Shown piece by piece: positions 50,563 to 58,921 of a stretch of 64,000 nucleotides of DNA (positions within the stretch are counted from its first letter, which is position 1; each line of letters begins with the position of its first letter). Under the pieces are notes generated by a model that did no database searches, was not told where the DNA came from, and saw only the letters and a program-made list of their open reading frames with translations. The stretch lies in the NCBI RefSeq assembly GCF_003626735.1, contig NZ_RBHX01000001.1, positions 806,001 through 870,000 of the forward strand. The letters are read 5' to 3'. The stretch comes from Microbacterium sp. CGR2 (GTDB taxonomy: Bacteria; Actinomycetota; Actinomycetes; Actinomycetales; Microbacteriaceae). The position numbers were made by a program, and so were the translations under genes.

Positions 50563-51717
50563 ATGAAGAAGAAGTATGCAATCGCCGCCCTCGGCCTTGC
50601 GGGAGCGCTCGTGCTCTCCGGCTGCGGAGGAGGCGGTGCGGGGTCGTCCGCCGGTGGCGGCGATGAAGCCGCGGCGGACAAGGGCGACATGCTCATCGGC
50701 GTCTCCATGCCGACCGAGACCTCTGAGCGCTGGATCGCCGACGGCAGCGCCGTCGAATCCGGACTCGAGGAAGCCGGATATCAGGTCGAGCTTCAGTACG
50801 CCGGCGATGACATCCCCACCCAGGGCCAGCAGATCGACCAGATGATCACCAAGGGCGCAGACCTCCTGATCATCGCCGCGATCGACGGCACGGCACTCTC
50901 GTCGCAGTTGGATGCCGCGGCCGCCGCGAACATCCCGGTCATCTCCTACGACCGACTCATCCGCGACAGCGAGCACGTCGACTTCTACGTCACCTTCGAC
51001 AACTACAAGGTCGGCGTGCAGCAGGCGACCTCGCTCCTGGTCGGTCTCGGCGTCCTCGACGCCGAGGGCGAGGAGACCGGCGAGAAGGGCCCGTTCAACG
51101 TCGAGCTCTTCGCCGGATCGCTGGACGACAACAACGCGCACTTCTTCTGGGACGGCGCGATCGACACCCTCCAGCCGTTCATCGACGACGGCGTGCTCAC
51201 CGTGCCGTCCGGGCAGACCGACATCGAGCAGGCGGCCATCCTGCGCTGGCAGCAGGAGACGGCTCAGAAGCGCATGGAGGACCTGCTCACGTCGACCTAC
51301 GGCGGCGGCACCGAACTCCACGGCGTCCTCTCGCCGTACGACGGCCTCTCACGCGGCATCATCACCGCACTGCAGGGCACCGGAGGATTCGGCGCAGACA
51401 TCGAGGCCGGCCTTCCCATCGTGACCGGCCAGGATGCCGAGATCGGCTCGGTCAGCCTGATCGACCAGGGCGTGCAGTTCGCATCGATCTTCAAGGACAC
51501 GCGCAAGCTCGCCGAACAGTCGGTCGTCGCCGCAGAGGCGATGCTCGAGGGCGACGAGCCGGAAGCGAACGACACCGAGACGTACGACAACGGTGTGAAG
51601 GTCGTCCCGTCGTTCCTGCTGCAGTCCGACATCGTCTACAAGGACAACATCACGCCCCTCCTCGTCGACTCCGGGTACTGGACACAGGCCGAGGTCGACG
51701 CAGGCGTCGCCGAATAG
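50563..51717 (+). CDS. Multiple-monosaccharide ABC transporter, binding lipoprotein (ChvE-like)
   Basis: Periplasmic-binding-protein type 1 lipoprotein of 384 residues. Lipobox LVLSGC sets the lipidated cysteine at residue 20. IGVSMPTETSERWIADG, IPVISYDRLIRDSEHVDFYVTFDN and TDIEQAAILRWQQETAQ match ChvE-type proteins that bind galactose, arabinose, xylose and glucose. AAGGAG lies 6 nt before the ATG. First gene of a complete binding protein-ATPase-permease operon; a hairpin after it probably keeps the lipoprotein in excess. Confidence 0.93.
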   Translation: MKKKYAIAALGLAGALVLSGCGGGGAGSSAGGGDEAAADKGDMLIGVSMPTETSERWIADGSAVESGLEEAGYQVELQYAGDDIPTQGQQIDQMITKGADLLIIAAIDGTALSSQLDAAAAANIPVISYDRLIRDSEHVDFYVTFDNYKVGVQQATSLLVGLGVLDAEGEETGEKGPFNVELFAGSLDDNNAHFFWDGAIDTLQPFIDDGVLTVPSGQTDIEQAAILRWQQETAQKRMEDLLTSTYGGGTELHGVLSPYDGLSRGIITALQGTGGFGADIEAGLPIVTGQDAEIGSVSLIDQGVQFASIFKDTRKLAEQSVVAAEAMLEGDEPEANDTETYDNGVKVVPSFLLQSDIVYKDNITPLLVDSGYWTQAEVDAGVAE

Positions 51718-51726
51718 TCCCTGACC

Positions 51727-51760
51727 GTGGGGCGCGCTGCCGGAAGGCGGCGCGCCCCAC
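51727..51760 (+). terminator. Intercistronic hairpin with GGAA tetraloop
   Basis: Arms GTGGGGCGCGC and GCGCGCCCCAC (11 bp), extended by a T-G wobble and GCC/GGC, closed by the GNRA-type loop GGAA. It lies 10 nt after the binding-protein stop; partial termination or mRNA stabilisation would raise binding-protein levels over the other subunits. Confidence 0.72.
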
Positions 51761-51784
51761 GCCTTGACCGGAAGGACACCGCTC

Positions 51785-53326
51785 ATGACGACAGCCATCC
51801 TGGAGATGCGCAACATCGAGAAGAGCTTCCCGGGGGTGAAGGCTCTCCAAGGCGTCAACCTCGACGTACGGCCCGGCGAGATCCTCGCCATCTGCGGAGA
51901 GAACGGAGCGGGCAAGTCCACGCTCATGAAGGTGCTCTCGGGCGTCTACCCCCACGGCAGCTACGAGGGAGAGATCGTCTACGAGGGCGAGGAGGCGACC
52001 TTCGCGTCGATCAACGATTCCGAGCGGGTCGGAATCGTGATCATCCATCAGGAGCTGGCGCTGATCCCGCACCTGAGCGTCGCCGAGAACATCTTCCTCG
52101 GCAACGAGCGCCGCGGTCGCAGCGGCTTGATCGACTGGGATCGTGCGAACGCCGAAGCCTCCGGACTGCTCGCCCAGGTGGGACTCGACGAGGATCCCAC
52201 CACACCGGTGTCTCAGCTCGGCGTGGGAAAGCAGCAGCTCATCGAGATCGCGAAGGCGCTGTCGAAGAACGTGCGGCTGCTGATCCTCGACGAACCCACG
52301 GCGGCCCTCAACGACACCGACTCGGCGCACCTGCTCGATCTGCTCCGACGCCTGCGCGACGGGGGGATGACGTCGATCATCATTTCGCACAAGCTCAACG
52401 AGATCGCTGCCATCGCCGACCGCACCACGGTGATCCGCGACGGCAACACGATCGTGACGCTCGACATGAACGACCCGGACTCGACGCAGGAGACGATCAT
52501 CCGCGCCATGGTCGGTCGCGATCTCGCGAACCGCTACCCGGAGCGCACCCCGAACCTCGGCGAAGAGGTGCTCCGCATCGAGGACTGGACCGTGCACCAC
52601 CCCACGCAGCCGGGGCGCGTGATGGTCGACAGCGCCTCCCTCACGGTCCGCGCCGGTGAGGTCGTCGGCATCGCCGGCCTCATGGGCGCCGGTCGCACGG
52701 AGCTCGCGATGAGCGTCTTCGGGCGCACTTACGGCCGGAACGCCAGCGGGAGAGTGTTCGTCCGCGGCAAGAAGGTCGACACGTCGACCACCAGCGCCGC
52801 CATCCGCGCCGGCATCGCCTATGCGACGGAGGACCGGAAGAAGTTCGGCCTCAATCTCATCGATGACATCCGCCACAACATCACCATGGCCTCGCTCCGG
52901 CTCATCAGCCCGGGCGGCTGGGTCGACTCCAACCGAGAACTGCAGGTCGCCGAGCAGTACCGCGCCGAGATGAACATCAAATCGCCCACGGTGCTCCAGA
53001 TGGTCGGCAACCTGTCGGGCGGGAACCAGCAGAAGGTAGTGCTCAGCAAATGGATCCAGACCGGGCCCGACGTCCTGATCCTCGATGAGCCGACCCGCGG
53101 GATCGACGTGGGGGCGAAGTACGAGATCTACACCATCATCAATCGACTGGTCGCCGAGGGGAAGGGCGTCCTGGTCATCTCGTCCGAGCTGCCCGAACTC
53201 CTCGGCATCTGCGACCGCATCTACACACTGGCTTTCGGCAAGATCACCGGCGAAGTGCCGATCGCCCAGGCAACCCAGGAGAACCTCATGCATCTCATGA
53301 CTGTCGAAAGGACGGCCGCACCATGA
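51785..53326 (+). CDS. mmsA: Multiple-monosaccharide ABC transporter, tandem ATPase (MmsA-like)
   Basis: Double ATPase of 513 residues. Domain 1 has Walker [18 protein letters not shown] and [13 protein letters not shown]; domain 2 has the degenerate Walker [17 protein letters not shown], signature [15 protein letters not shown] and [13 protein letters not shown]. The first domain's signature is [15 protein letters not shown]. This asymmetry is usual in RbsA/XylG/MmsA proteins. GGAAGGA lies 9 nt before the ATG. Overlaps the permease gene by 4 bp. Confidence 0.94.
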   Translation: MTTAILEMRNIEKSFPGVKALQGVNLDVRPGEILAICGENGAGKSTLMKVLSGVYPHGSYEGEIVYEGEEATFASINDSERVGIVIIHQELALIPHLSVAENIFLGNERRGRSGLIDWDRANAEASGLLAQVGLDEDPTTPVSQLGVGKQQLIEIAKALSKNVRLLILDEPTAALNDTDSAHLLDLLRRLRDGGMTSIIISHKLNEIAAIADRTTVIRDGNTIVTLDMNDPDSTQETIIRAMVGRDLANRYPERTPNLGEEVLRIEDWTVHHPTQPGRVMVDSASLTVRAGEVVGIAGLMGAGRTELAMSVFGRTYGRNASGRVFVRGKKVDTSTTSAAIRAGIAYATEDRKKFGLNLIDDIRHNITMASLRLISPGGWVDSNRELQVAEQYRAEMNIKSPTVLQMVGNLSGGNQQKVVLSKWIQTGPDVLILDEPTRGIDVGAKYEIYTIINRLVAEGKGVLVISSELPELLGICDRIYTLAFGKITGEVPIAQATQENLMHLMTVERTAAP

Positions 53327-54501
53327 CCGGCGTCAGCAACCTGTTGAGTCTCGCGACGCGGAATCTGCGTCAGAGCGGCATCCTCGTCGCGTTCGTCGCG
53401 ATCGTCGCGTTCTTCGCGATCCTGAACCCGACGTTCCTGTCTCCCGGGAACATCACCAACATCATCCTGCAGTACTCCTACATCCTGATCCTCGCGATCG
53501 GCATGGTGATCATCATCATCGCCGGCCACATCGACCTCTCGGTCGGCTCGGTCGTCGCTCTCACCGGCGCGGTCGCCGCGGTGGTCGTGATCCGCGGTCA
53601 GTACCCGTGGTGGGTGGGTGTGATCGCGGCGATCGCGGTCGGCCTCCTCGTCGGAGCCTGGCAGGGCTTCTGGGTCGCCTTCGTCGGCATCCCGGCCTTC
53701 ATCGTGACGCTCGCCGGGATGCTGCTCTTCCGCGGGCTCACGTTCCTCGTGCTGAACAACGTGTCGCTCTCGCCCTTCGGCGGAACCTACTACCAGATCG
53801 CCAACGGATTCCTCAACGGGTTCTTCGGCGGGTACGGCGTCGATGTCTTCACCCTCGTGATCTTCGCCATCGGTGTGGTGGGCTACGCCGTCTGGCAGGT
53901 GCGCACCCGTCGCTCGAAGATCGCGCACCAGCAGACGATCGAGGCCCTCCCCTGGTTCATCGTGAAGATCGCGCTCGTCGCGGCCGTCGTCATGTGGTTC
54001 GGCTACCAGCTGTCGATCAGCCGAGGGCTGCCGTTCGTCCTGATCATCCTGGCCGTGCTGATCATCACGTATTCGGTCATCACGCAGAAGAGCGTGTTCG
54101 GTCGCCATGTCTACGCGATCGGCGGCAACCTGCACGCCGCGCTGTTGAGCGGTGTCAACGTGCGCAAGGTCAACTTCTGGATCTTCGTCAACATGGGTCT
54201 GCTCGCCGGGGTCGCCGGAGTCGTCTTTTCGTCGCGGACCAACGGTGCGCAGCCCGGCGCGGGGAACATGTTCGAACTCGACGCGATCGCGGCCTGCTTC
54301 ATCGGCGGGGCCGCGGTGACCGGTGGCGTCGGTCGAGTGGGCGGCGCGATCATCGGCGGACTCATCATGGCCGTCATGAGCAACGGGATGCAGTTGATGG
54401 GGCTCGACCAGGCGACGCAACAGGTCGTGAAGGGTCTCGTCCTGCTGATCGCCGTCGCCTTCGACGTCTGGAACAAGCGGAGAGCCGGGGCTGCACGCTG
54501 A
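53323..54501 (+). CDS. mmsB: Multiple-monosaccharide ABC transporter, permease
   Basis: Membrane subunit of 392 residues, longer than RbsC owing to an additional helix pair, as in MmsB/Ggu[23 protein letters not shown] is the classic second-segment motif, and [25 protein letters not shown] lies in the second half. Ends with the basic [10 protein letters not shown]. Its ATG overlaps the ATPase stop codon. Confidence 0.94.
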   Translation: MTGVSNLLSLATRNLRQSGILVAFVAIVAFFAILNPTFLSPGNITNIILQYSYILILAIGMVIIIIAGHIDLSVGSVVALTGAVAAVVVIRGQYPWWVGVIAAIAVGLLVGAWQGFWVAFVGIPAFIVTLAGMLLFRGLTFLVLNNVSLSPFGGTYYQIANGFLNGFFGGYGVDVFTLVIFAIGVVGYAVWQVRTRRSKIAHQQTIEALPWFIVKIALVAAVVMWFGYQLSISRGLPFVLIILAVLIITYSVITQKSVFGRHVYAIGGNLHAALLSGVNVRKVNFWIFVNMGLLAGVAGVVFSSRTNGAQPGAGNMFELDAIAACFIGGAAVTGGVGRVGGAIIGGLIMAVMSNGMQLMGLDQATQQVVKGLVLLIAVAFDVWNKRRAGAAR

Positions 54502-54526
54502 CCTCGGTCGTGACGAGTCGGCGCTG

Positions 54527-54532
54527 TAGGCT
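54527..54532 (+). promoter_or_regulatory. -10 element, leaderless promoter of ROK gene
   Basis: TAGGCT followed by 6 nt and the ATG at 54539. Confidence 0.5.
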
Positions 54533-54538
54533 CCCGCT

Positions 54539-55717
54539 ATGAGCAGATGGTCGGGCGGGTCCCAGTCGGGACTCCGCGAGGCCAACGCCGCGAAGATCGT
54601 CGACGCTGTCAAGCGCTTCGGCGGGCTCACGCAGGTCGAGCTCGCCGAAGCGACCAGCCTCTCGACCGCCACCGTCTCCGCGATCGTGAAGGAACTGTCG
54701 CTGACCGGCCTGATCGAGACGCATCCGACGTCGCGCAGTGGGCGGCGCGCGCAACTCGTCACCATCGCACGCCGCGCCGGGCTCGTCGCCGCCGTGCAGA
54801 TCGGCAGCCGCAGCATGCGCGTGCGCCTCTCGGATGTCGGTCAGGACGTTCTGGCCGACCGCGCGATGCCGCTGCCCGTCGACCACGCCGAAGACACGGT
54901 TCTCGATCGGATCGCGCTTCTTCTGGTCGACATGCTCGCCATGATCGCGGCCGAGGCCGGCGACCTCATCGGGGTGTGCATCGCGATGCCGGCGCCCGTG
55001 GATCCGGCATCCGGTCTGGTCGCCTATCGCGGAGTGATGCGCCGGTGGGAGGACCAGCCCGTCGCCGAGGTCGTGGCGCAGCGCCTGGGGTGCACGGTGA
55101 TCGTCGAGAAGGATGCGAACCTCGCCGCTCTCGCCGAGGCCACCCTCGGCACCGCCCGCGACGTCGCCGACAGCATGTTCGTGCAGGCGTCGCACACGAC
55201 GAGCGCCGGCGTGATGCTCGGATCCCAGATGTATCGCGGGCGCTCCGGCACCGCCGGTGAGATCGGTCACGTGCAGGTCGACCCCGCCGGTTCCATCTGC
55301 GCCTGCGGTCAGCGCGGCTGCCTCGAGACTCGCGTCGGAGCGGAAGCCATCACGGCGCCGTTGCGTGCCACCTACGGACGCATCACCTTCCGCGACGTCA
55401 TCGCGCAGGCGGCGGCGGGCGATCCCGGTTGTGCACGGGTGATCGCGGACGCCGCCACTCTGCTGGGCCGGGTCGTCGCCGGCGCCTGCCAATCGCTGGC
55501 ACCGGAGGTCATCACGGTCGGCGGCGAACTGGTCGATGCCGGGCCCATCTTCCTGTTGCCGTTCGCCACCGCGGTCCGCGAGCACGCCCCCCACGGTCGC
55601 ACTCCGCGCCGGGATCCGGTGCCGTCGTCGTTCGGGAAGGACGCGGTGCTCGTCGGCGCGACCATCCACATCCTGCAATCCACCGACCCGTCTCAACTCC
55701 TGGAGGAGCGGTCGTGA
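54539..55717 (+). CDS. ROK-family transcriptional regulator
   Basis: Repressor of 392 residues. HTH: TQVELAEATSLSTATVSAIVKELSLTGLI (residues about 33-60). The kinase-like domain has VIVEKDANLAALAEATLG and the zinc motif CACGQRGCLETRVG, intact here, unlike the ROK protein at 29886. Follows the monosaccharide importer by 37 nt and has its own leaderless promoter. Likely controls the importer, perhaps through the palindromes at 50379 and 50454. Confidence 0.91.
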   Translation: MSRWSGGSQSGLREANAAKIVDAVKRFGGLTQVELAEATSLSTATVSAIVKELSLTGLIETHPTSRSGRRAQLVTIARRAGLVAAVQIGSRSMRVRLSDVGQDVLADRAMPLPVDHAEDTVLDRIALLLVDMLAMIAAEAGDLIGVCIAMPAPVDPASGLVAYRGVMRRWEDQPVAEVVAQRLGCTVIVEKDANLAALAEATLGTARDVADSMFVQASHTTSAGVMLGSQMYRGRSGTAGEIGHVQVDPAGSICACGQRGCLETRVGAEAITAPLRATYGRITFRDVIAQAAAGDPGCARVIADAATLLGRVVAGACQSLAPEVITVGGELVDAGPIFLLPFATAVREHAPHGRTPRRDPVPSSFGKDAVLVGATIHILQSTDPSQLLEERS

Positions 55718-56505
55718 ACGTCACCGCGTCGCAGGCCGAACCGCTGCTGACGATGCGCGGGGTGACGAAACGCTTCGGCGCGGTCGAGGCACTCATCGAC
55801 GTCGACTTCACCGTCAACGCGCGAGAAGTGGTGGGACTCGTCGGCGACAACGCGGCGGGCAAGTCGACCCTCGCGAAGATCGTCGCCGGAGCGTTGGCGC
55901 CGACCGACGGCGAGATCCACATCGCCGGCGAGCGGGTCGAACTCTCTTCCCCCGCCGATGCATACCGCCACGGCGTCGCGACCGTCTTCCAGGACCTTGC
56001 GGTATGCGAGAACCTCGATGTGACCGCCAACGTCTTCCTCGGCCGCGAGCTCCGGACCGCCAAAGGCATGATGCGCGAGGGCGACATGGAGGCCGCGACT
56101 CGGCAGGCGCTCCACGACCTCGGCGCCAGCATCCCTTCGACTCGCGCACCGCTGTGGTCGCTCTCCGGTGGCCAGCGGCAGGCTGTCGCCATAGCCCGGA
56201 CCCTCATCAGCCAGCCTCGGCTCGTCGTGCTCGATGAGCCGACCGCTTCGCTGAGCGTCGCGCAGACCGCCGATGTACTCACGCACATCGAGCACCTGCG
56301 CGACCTGGGACTCGGCGTGATCTTCATCAGCCACAACCTCGGCGACGTGCAGGCGGTCTCGGATCGGATCGAGGTGCTCAGACACGGGCGCAACAACGGC
56401 TCGTTCGTCGCGCAGGACACGGAGTACTCCGACCTGATCGCCGCGATCATCGGGGCGCCACGAGCGTCGCGTCCGCCGCGGGGGCCGGGCGACGGCCTGA
56501 TCTGA
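55714..56505 (+). CDS. Orphan sugar-type ABC ATPase (FrcA-like)
   Basis: Single-domain ATPase of 263 residues. Walker A GDNAAGKSTLAKIVAG, signature SLSGGQRQAVAIARTL, Walker B LVVLDEPTASLSVAQ, and switch His in IFISHNLGD are intact. A GDNxxGKST Walker A and TASLSVAQ are typical of FrcA, the ATPase of fructose-type importers. It starts with GTG forming a GTGA overlap with the ROK gene; TGGAGGAG precedes it. No permease or binding protein accompanies it, so it may serve another permease or a neighbouring one. Confidence 0.87.
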   Translation: MNVTASQAEPLLTMRGVTKRFGAVEALIDVDFTVNAREVVGLVGDNAAGKSTLAKIVAGALAPTDGEIHIAGERVELSSPADAYRHGVATVFQDLAVCENLDVTANVFLGRELRTAKGMMREGDMEAATRQALHDLGASIPSTRAPLWSLSGGQRQAVAIARTLISQPRLVVLDEPTASLSVAQTADVLTHIEHLRDLGLGVIFISHNLGDVQAVSDRIEVLRHGRNNGSFVAQDTEYSDLIAAIIGAPRASRPPRGPGDGLI

Positions 56506-56840
56506 GCCGAAGGGTGCGGCGGTCCGGTACGTAACGGCTGGCGCACGCGTACTTAACCCGAGCGCCAGGTGCTGAACCTGCGGCTGAAACGAGCCGTCAA
56601 GTACGGAGCCGACCGCGTATCGGTACTTAACCGCGCTCACTTCCCTAAAGTCGCTGCGGCGACCAACGAGGCTTCCGTGATCGCTCATCGACGAGCGATG
56701 ACGGAGGTAGTGCTCGCCTTCTACCTCACAGAGGTGAGGTACTCGCGAGCCCTGGAGCACGCGTTGAGCCGAAGATAGGTAACGGGCGGGAGCACAGCAT
56801 CCGCGGATATCCTGGGTGCCGCGGTCGCGGAAGGAGAGCG
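56506..56840. other. Hairpin-rich gap with repeated GTACTTAACC motifs
   Basis: About 335 bp without a convincing gene. It contains three GTAC[GT]TAAC motifs (about 56527, 56549 and 56622) and at least five hairpins: CTGGCGC/GCGCCAG (56538-56568), CGGCT/AGCCG (56581-56596), a nearly perfect 12-bp stem CCGTGATCGCTC/GAGCGATGACGG (56675-56704, extendable to 16), TACCTCAC/GTGAGGTA (56722-56741), and CTCGCGAG. Base composition is less GC-rich than its neighbours. A structured RNA, or remnants of a mobile element, are possible. Confidence 0.5.
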
Positions 56841-57755
56841 ATGTTCGACAGTCCGCTCTCGGCTTCGGCCTACGAGATCCTTGAGGTCGACCCCGCGGTC
56901 GATGACGCCGCGCTGCGGCGCGCCTACCGTCTGCGGCTTCGGCAGACGCACCCCGACACCGGCGGCGATGCGGCAGTCTTCATCCAGGTCCAGCGCGCGT
57001 GGGAACTGGTCGGCACACCCGAGGGCCGCGCCGCCTACGACCGTCGCACGGGCGTGACCGCCGATTCTCAATGGAGCGGATGGCGTCCGCCGGCGGCTCG
57101 GGCCGACACTCGGCCCCGCGCTCGGTCGTACGGCCACCCTGGCGGGTGGCGGCGGGAGCGCTACCTCATGCTCATCCGCGAGTGGGCCGGCCGCGGCGTC
57201 GAGGTTCCCGACCCCTATGACCCGGCGCTCGTGCGCGCAGCGCCACGTGAACTGCGACGGATGCTGGCGGATGCTCTCGCCGAAGAGGCCACGGCCCGCA
57301 CGGTCTCCGACCTCGGCATGGGCTTCACCGTCTGGCATGACGTGGTTGCAGGACCGGATGCCGACGACAAGCTCGACCACGTCGTGCTCGGTCCTTCCGG
57401 GCTCTACGGGGTGATGTCGGAGGACTTCGGCGGTGTCGTCGGCTTCCGCCGCGGCGAGATCACCGGTCCGAGTCTGGGCACCCGGGCTCCCGTGACGACG
57501 GCTCTCGCCCGGATGCGCGTCGTCGCCCGCGCAGCGAAGGTGCGGTTCGGCGGGGCGATCATCGTGCTCCCCGACGACGACCTCGCCCAGGCGGTCACGC
57601 CACTCGGCAGCATCCGAGGGGTCCCCGTCGTCGTGGTTCGACGCAGTGCTCTGTCACGGGTGCTTCGCACAGGTGTCCCGCGTGCGCGAGCCATCGGGGG
57701 CAACGAGCTCTTCGATGTCCGCACTCGCCTGCAGCAGACCGTCCGCTTCGTCTGA
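56841..57755 (+). CDS. J-domain protein with degenerate NERD-like domain
   Basis: Protein of 304 residues. The N terminus is a DnaJ J-domain with the HPD tripeptide in RQTHPDTGGDAAVF (residues 37-39), so it should stimulate DnaK. The C-terminal half resembles the nuclease-related NERD domain: DLGMGFTVWHDVVAG and DKLDHVVLGPSGLYGVM. In active NERD proteins the next residues are I-E-x-K; here they read V-M-S-E-D-F, so the catalytic Glu and Lys are absent. AAGGAGAGCG precedes the ATG. A chaperone cofactor with a binding domain is the likeliest role. Confidence 0.78.
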   Translation: MFDSPLSASAYEILEVDPAVDDAALRRAYRLRLRQTHPDTGGDAAVFIQVQRAWELVGTPEGRAAYDRRTGVTADSQWSGWRPPAARADTRPRARSYGHPGGWRRERYLMLIREWAGRGVEVPDPYDPALVRAAPRELRRMLADALAEEATARTVSDLGMGFTVWHDVVAGPDADDKLDHVVLGPSGLYGVMSEDFGGVVGFRRGEITGPSLGTRAPVTTALARMRVVARAAKVRFGGAIIVLPDDDLAQAVTPLGSIRGVPVVVVRRSALSRVLRTGVPRARAIGGNELFDVRTRLQQTVRFV

Positions 57756-57807
57756 CAGCGCGATTCGCAGAGGCGCTCGTCTGCGGCATCCGACTTCTGC
57801 CCGACCA

Positions 57808-57836
57808 TTGACACGTTGCGCAAACCGGTTTACGCT
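57808..57836 (+). promoter_or_regulatory. Promoter of the lacI-type gene
   Basis: TTGACA and TACGCT separated by exactly 17 nt: a near-perfect -35 and a good -10. Transcription would start near 57843. The -10 and spacer are overlapped by the first operator. Confidence 0.75.
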
Positions 57837-57851
57837 CGCACAAACCGGTTC
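57822..57851. promoter_or_regulatory. Twin LacI operators
   Basis: AAACCGGTTT (57822-57831) and AAACCGGTTC (57842-57851), both with the palindromic LacI/PurR-family centre CG, with centres exactly 20 bp apart, so two dimers would bind the same face of the helix. Confidence 0.75.
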
Positions 57852-57893
57852 AACCGACGTCCTTGAGCCGACGCGAATCCACGAGGAGGTGGC

Positions 57894-58898
57894 ATGAGCC
57901 GCACGACGATCGCCGATGTCGCCCGAGAAGCGGGTGTGACGAAGGCCACGGTTTCGCATGCGCTGAGCGGCAACCGACCCACCTCGGAGGAGACCAGAGC
58001 GAAAGTGCTGGCCGCCGCCGAGAAACTTCACTGGGTGCCGAGTCAGAGCGCCCGCGCACTCGCCACGAGCAAGGCCAACGCCGTCGCCGTCGTGCTCGCA
58101 CGCGACCCATCGGTCATCGCGAACGACTCGTTCTTCCCGGCCTTCATCTCCGGCGTCGAGTCGGTGCTCGCCGAGACCGAGACGGCGCTGCTCCTTCAGG
58201 TCGTGTCGGGCCGCGACGCCGAAGAGCGCGCCTACCGCACACTCAGCAACGGCCGCGCCGACGGCGCACTGCTCCTCGACCTGCGATCCGACGACTGGCG
58301 CGTCCCTTTCCTCGACACGCTCGGCCTGCCCACCGTCCTGGTCGGAGCCTACGAGCAGCCCACGAGGTTCTCCTGCGTCCGCACGGACGACGCCGCCCCC
58401 GTCCGAGAGATCGTCGCCCACCTCCGCGCCGCCGGGCATGAGCGCATCGCCCACATCTCGGGCCCTCTCGACTACGTGCACTCGCGTGCTCGGGCGGATG
58501 CCTACACGACGGCGATCGGCAGCGACGAGCTGCTTCGCGAAGGCGATTTCACTGCCGCGAGCGGGCGCGACCTCACCGAGGAGCTGCTCGCCGTCCGCGA
58601 CCGTCCCACCGCGATCCTCTACTCGAACGACACGATGGCCATCGCCGGCCTCTCCTACGCCCGCTCGCAGGGCCTTGTCATCCCCCGCGATCTCGCGATC
58701 TCAGGGTTCGACGACGATCACCTCTCGGCCCACCTCTCCCCCGCGCTGACCAGCGTCTCGTCCGACCCTGCCGCACGCGGGCGTGCGGCCGCCCGTCTGC
58801 TGCGGGAAGACATCCTCGGCACGCCTCCGCGGACCGAGGTCGTCGACTGCAATGTCGTGCACTTCCGAGAAAGCACTGCTCCCTCAGCATCCGCATAA
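57894..58898 (+). CDS. LacI-family transcriptional regulator
   Basis: Repressor of 334 residues. HTH: TTIADVAREAGVTKATVSHALSG, then hinge QSARALATSKAN, and a periplasmic-binding-like effector domain with ILYSNDTMAIAGLSYARSQG and LAISGFDDDHLSAHLSPALTSV. GAGGAGG lies 7 nt before the ATG. It probably represses itself and the downstream operon through the AAACCGGTTT sites; the effector is likely the sugar that the operon imports. Confidence 0.93.
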   Translation: MSRTTIADVAREAGVTKATVSHALSGNRPTSEETRAKVLAAAEKLHWVPSQSARALATSKANAVAVVLARDPSVIANDSFFPAFISGVESVLAETETALLLQVVSGRDAEERAYRTLSNGRADGALLLDLRSDDWRVPFLDTLGLPTVLVGAYEQPTRFSCVRTDDAAPVREIVAHLRAAGHERIAHISGPLDYVHSRARADAYTTAIGSDELLREGDFTAASGRDLTEELLAVRDRPTAILYSNDTMAIAGLSYARSQGLVIPRDLAISGFDDDHLSAHLSPALTSVSSDPAARGRAAARLLREDILGTPPRTEVVDCNVVHFRESTAPSASA

Positions 58899-58921
58899 CC
58901 CAACGTGTCGAGGAGGACACC

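Noticed and set aside
56569..56778. A 69-codon open frame in the hairpin-rich gap
   Set aside because: No ribosome site or -10 with leaderless spacing, unusual codon use, and the frame is interrupted by the same hairpins; more likely accidental.
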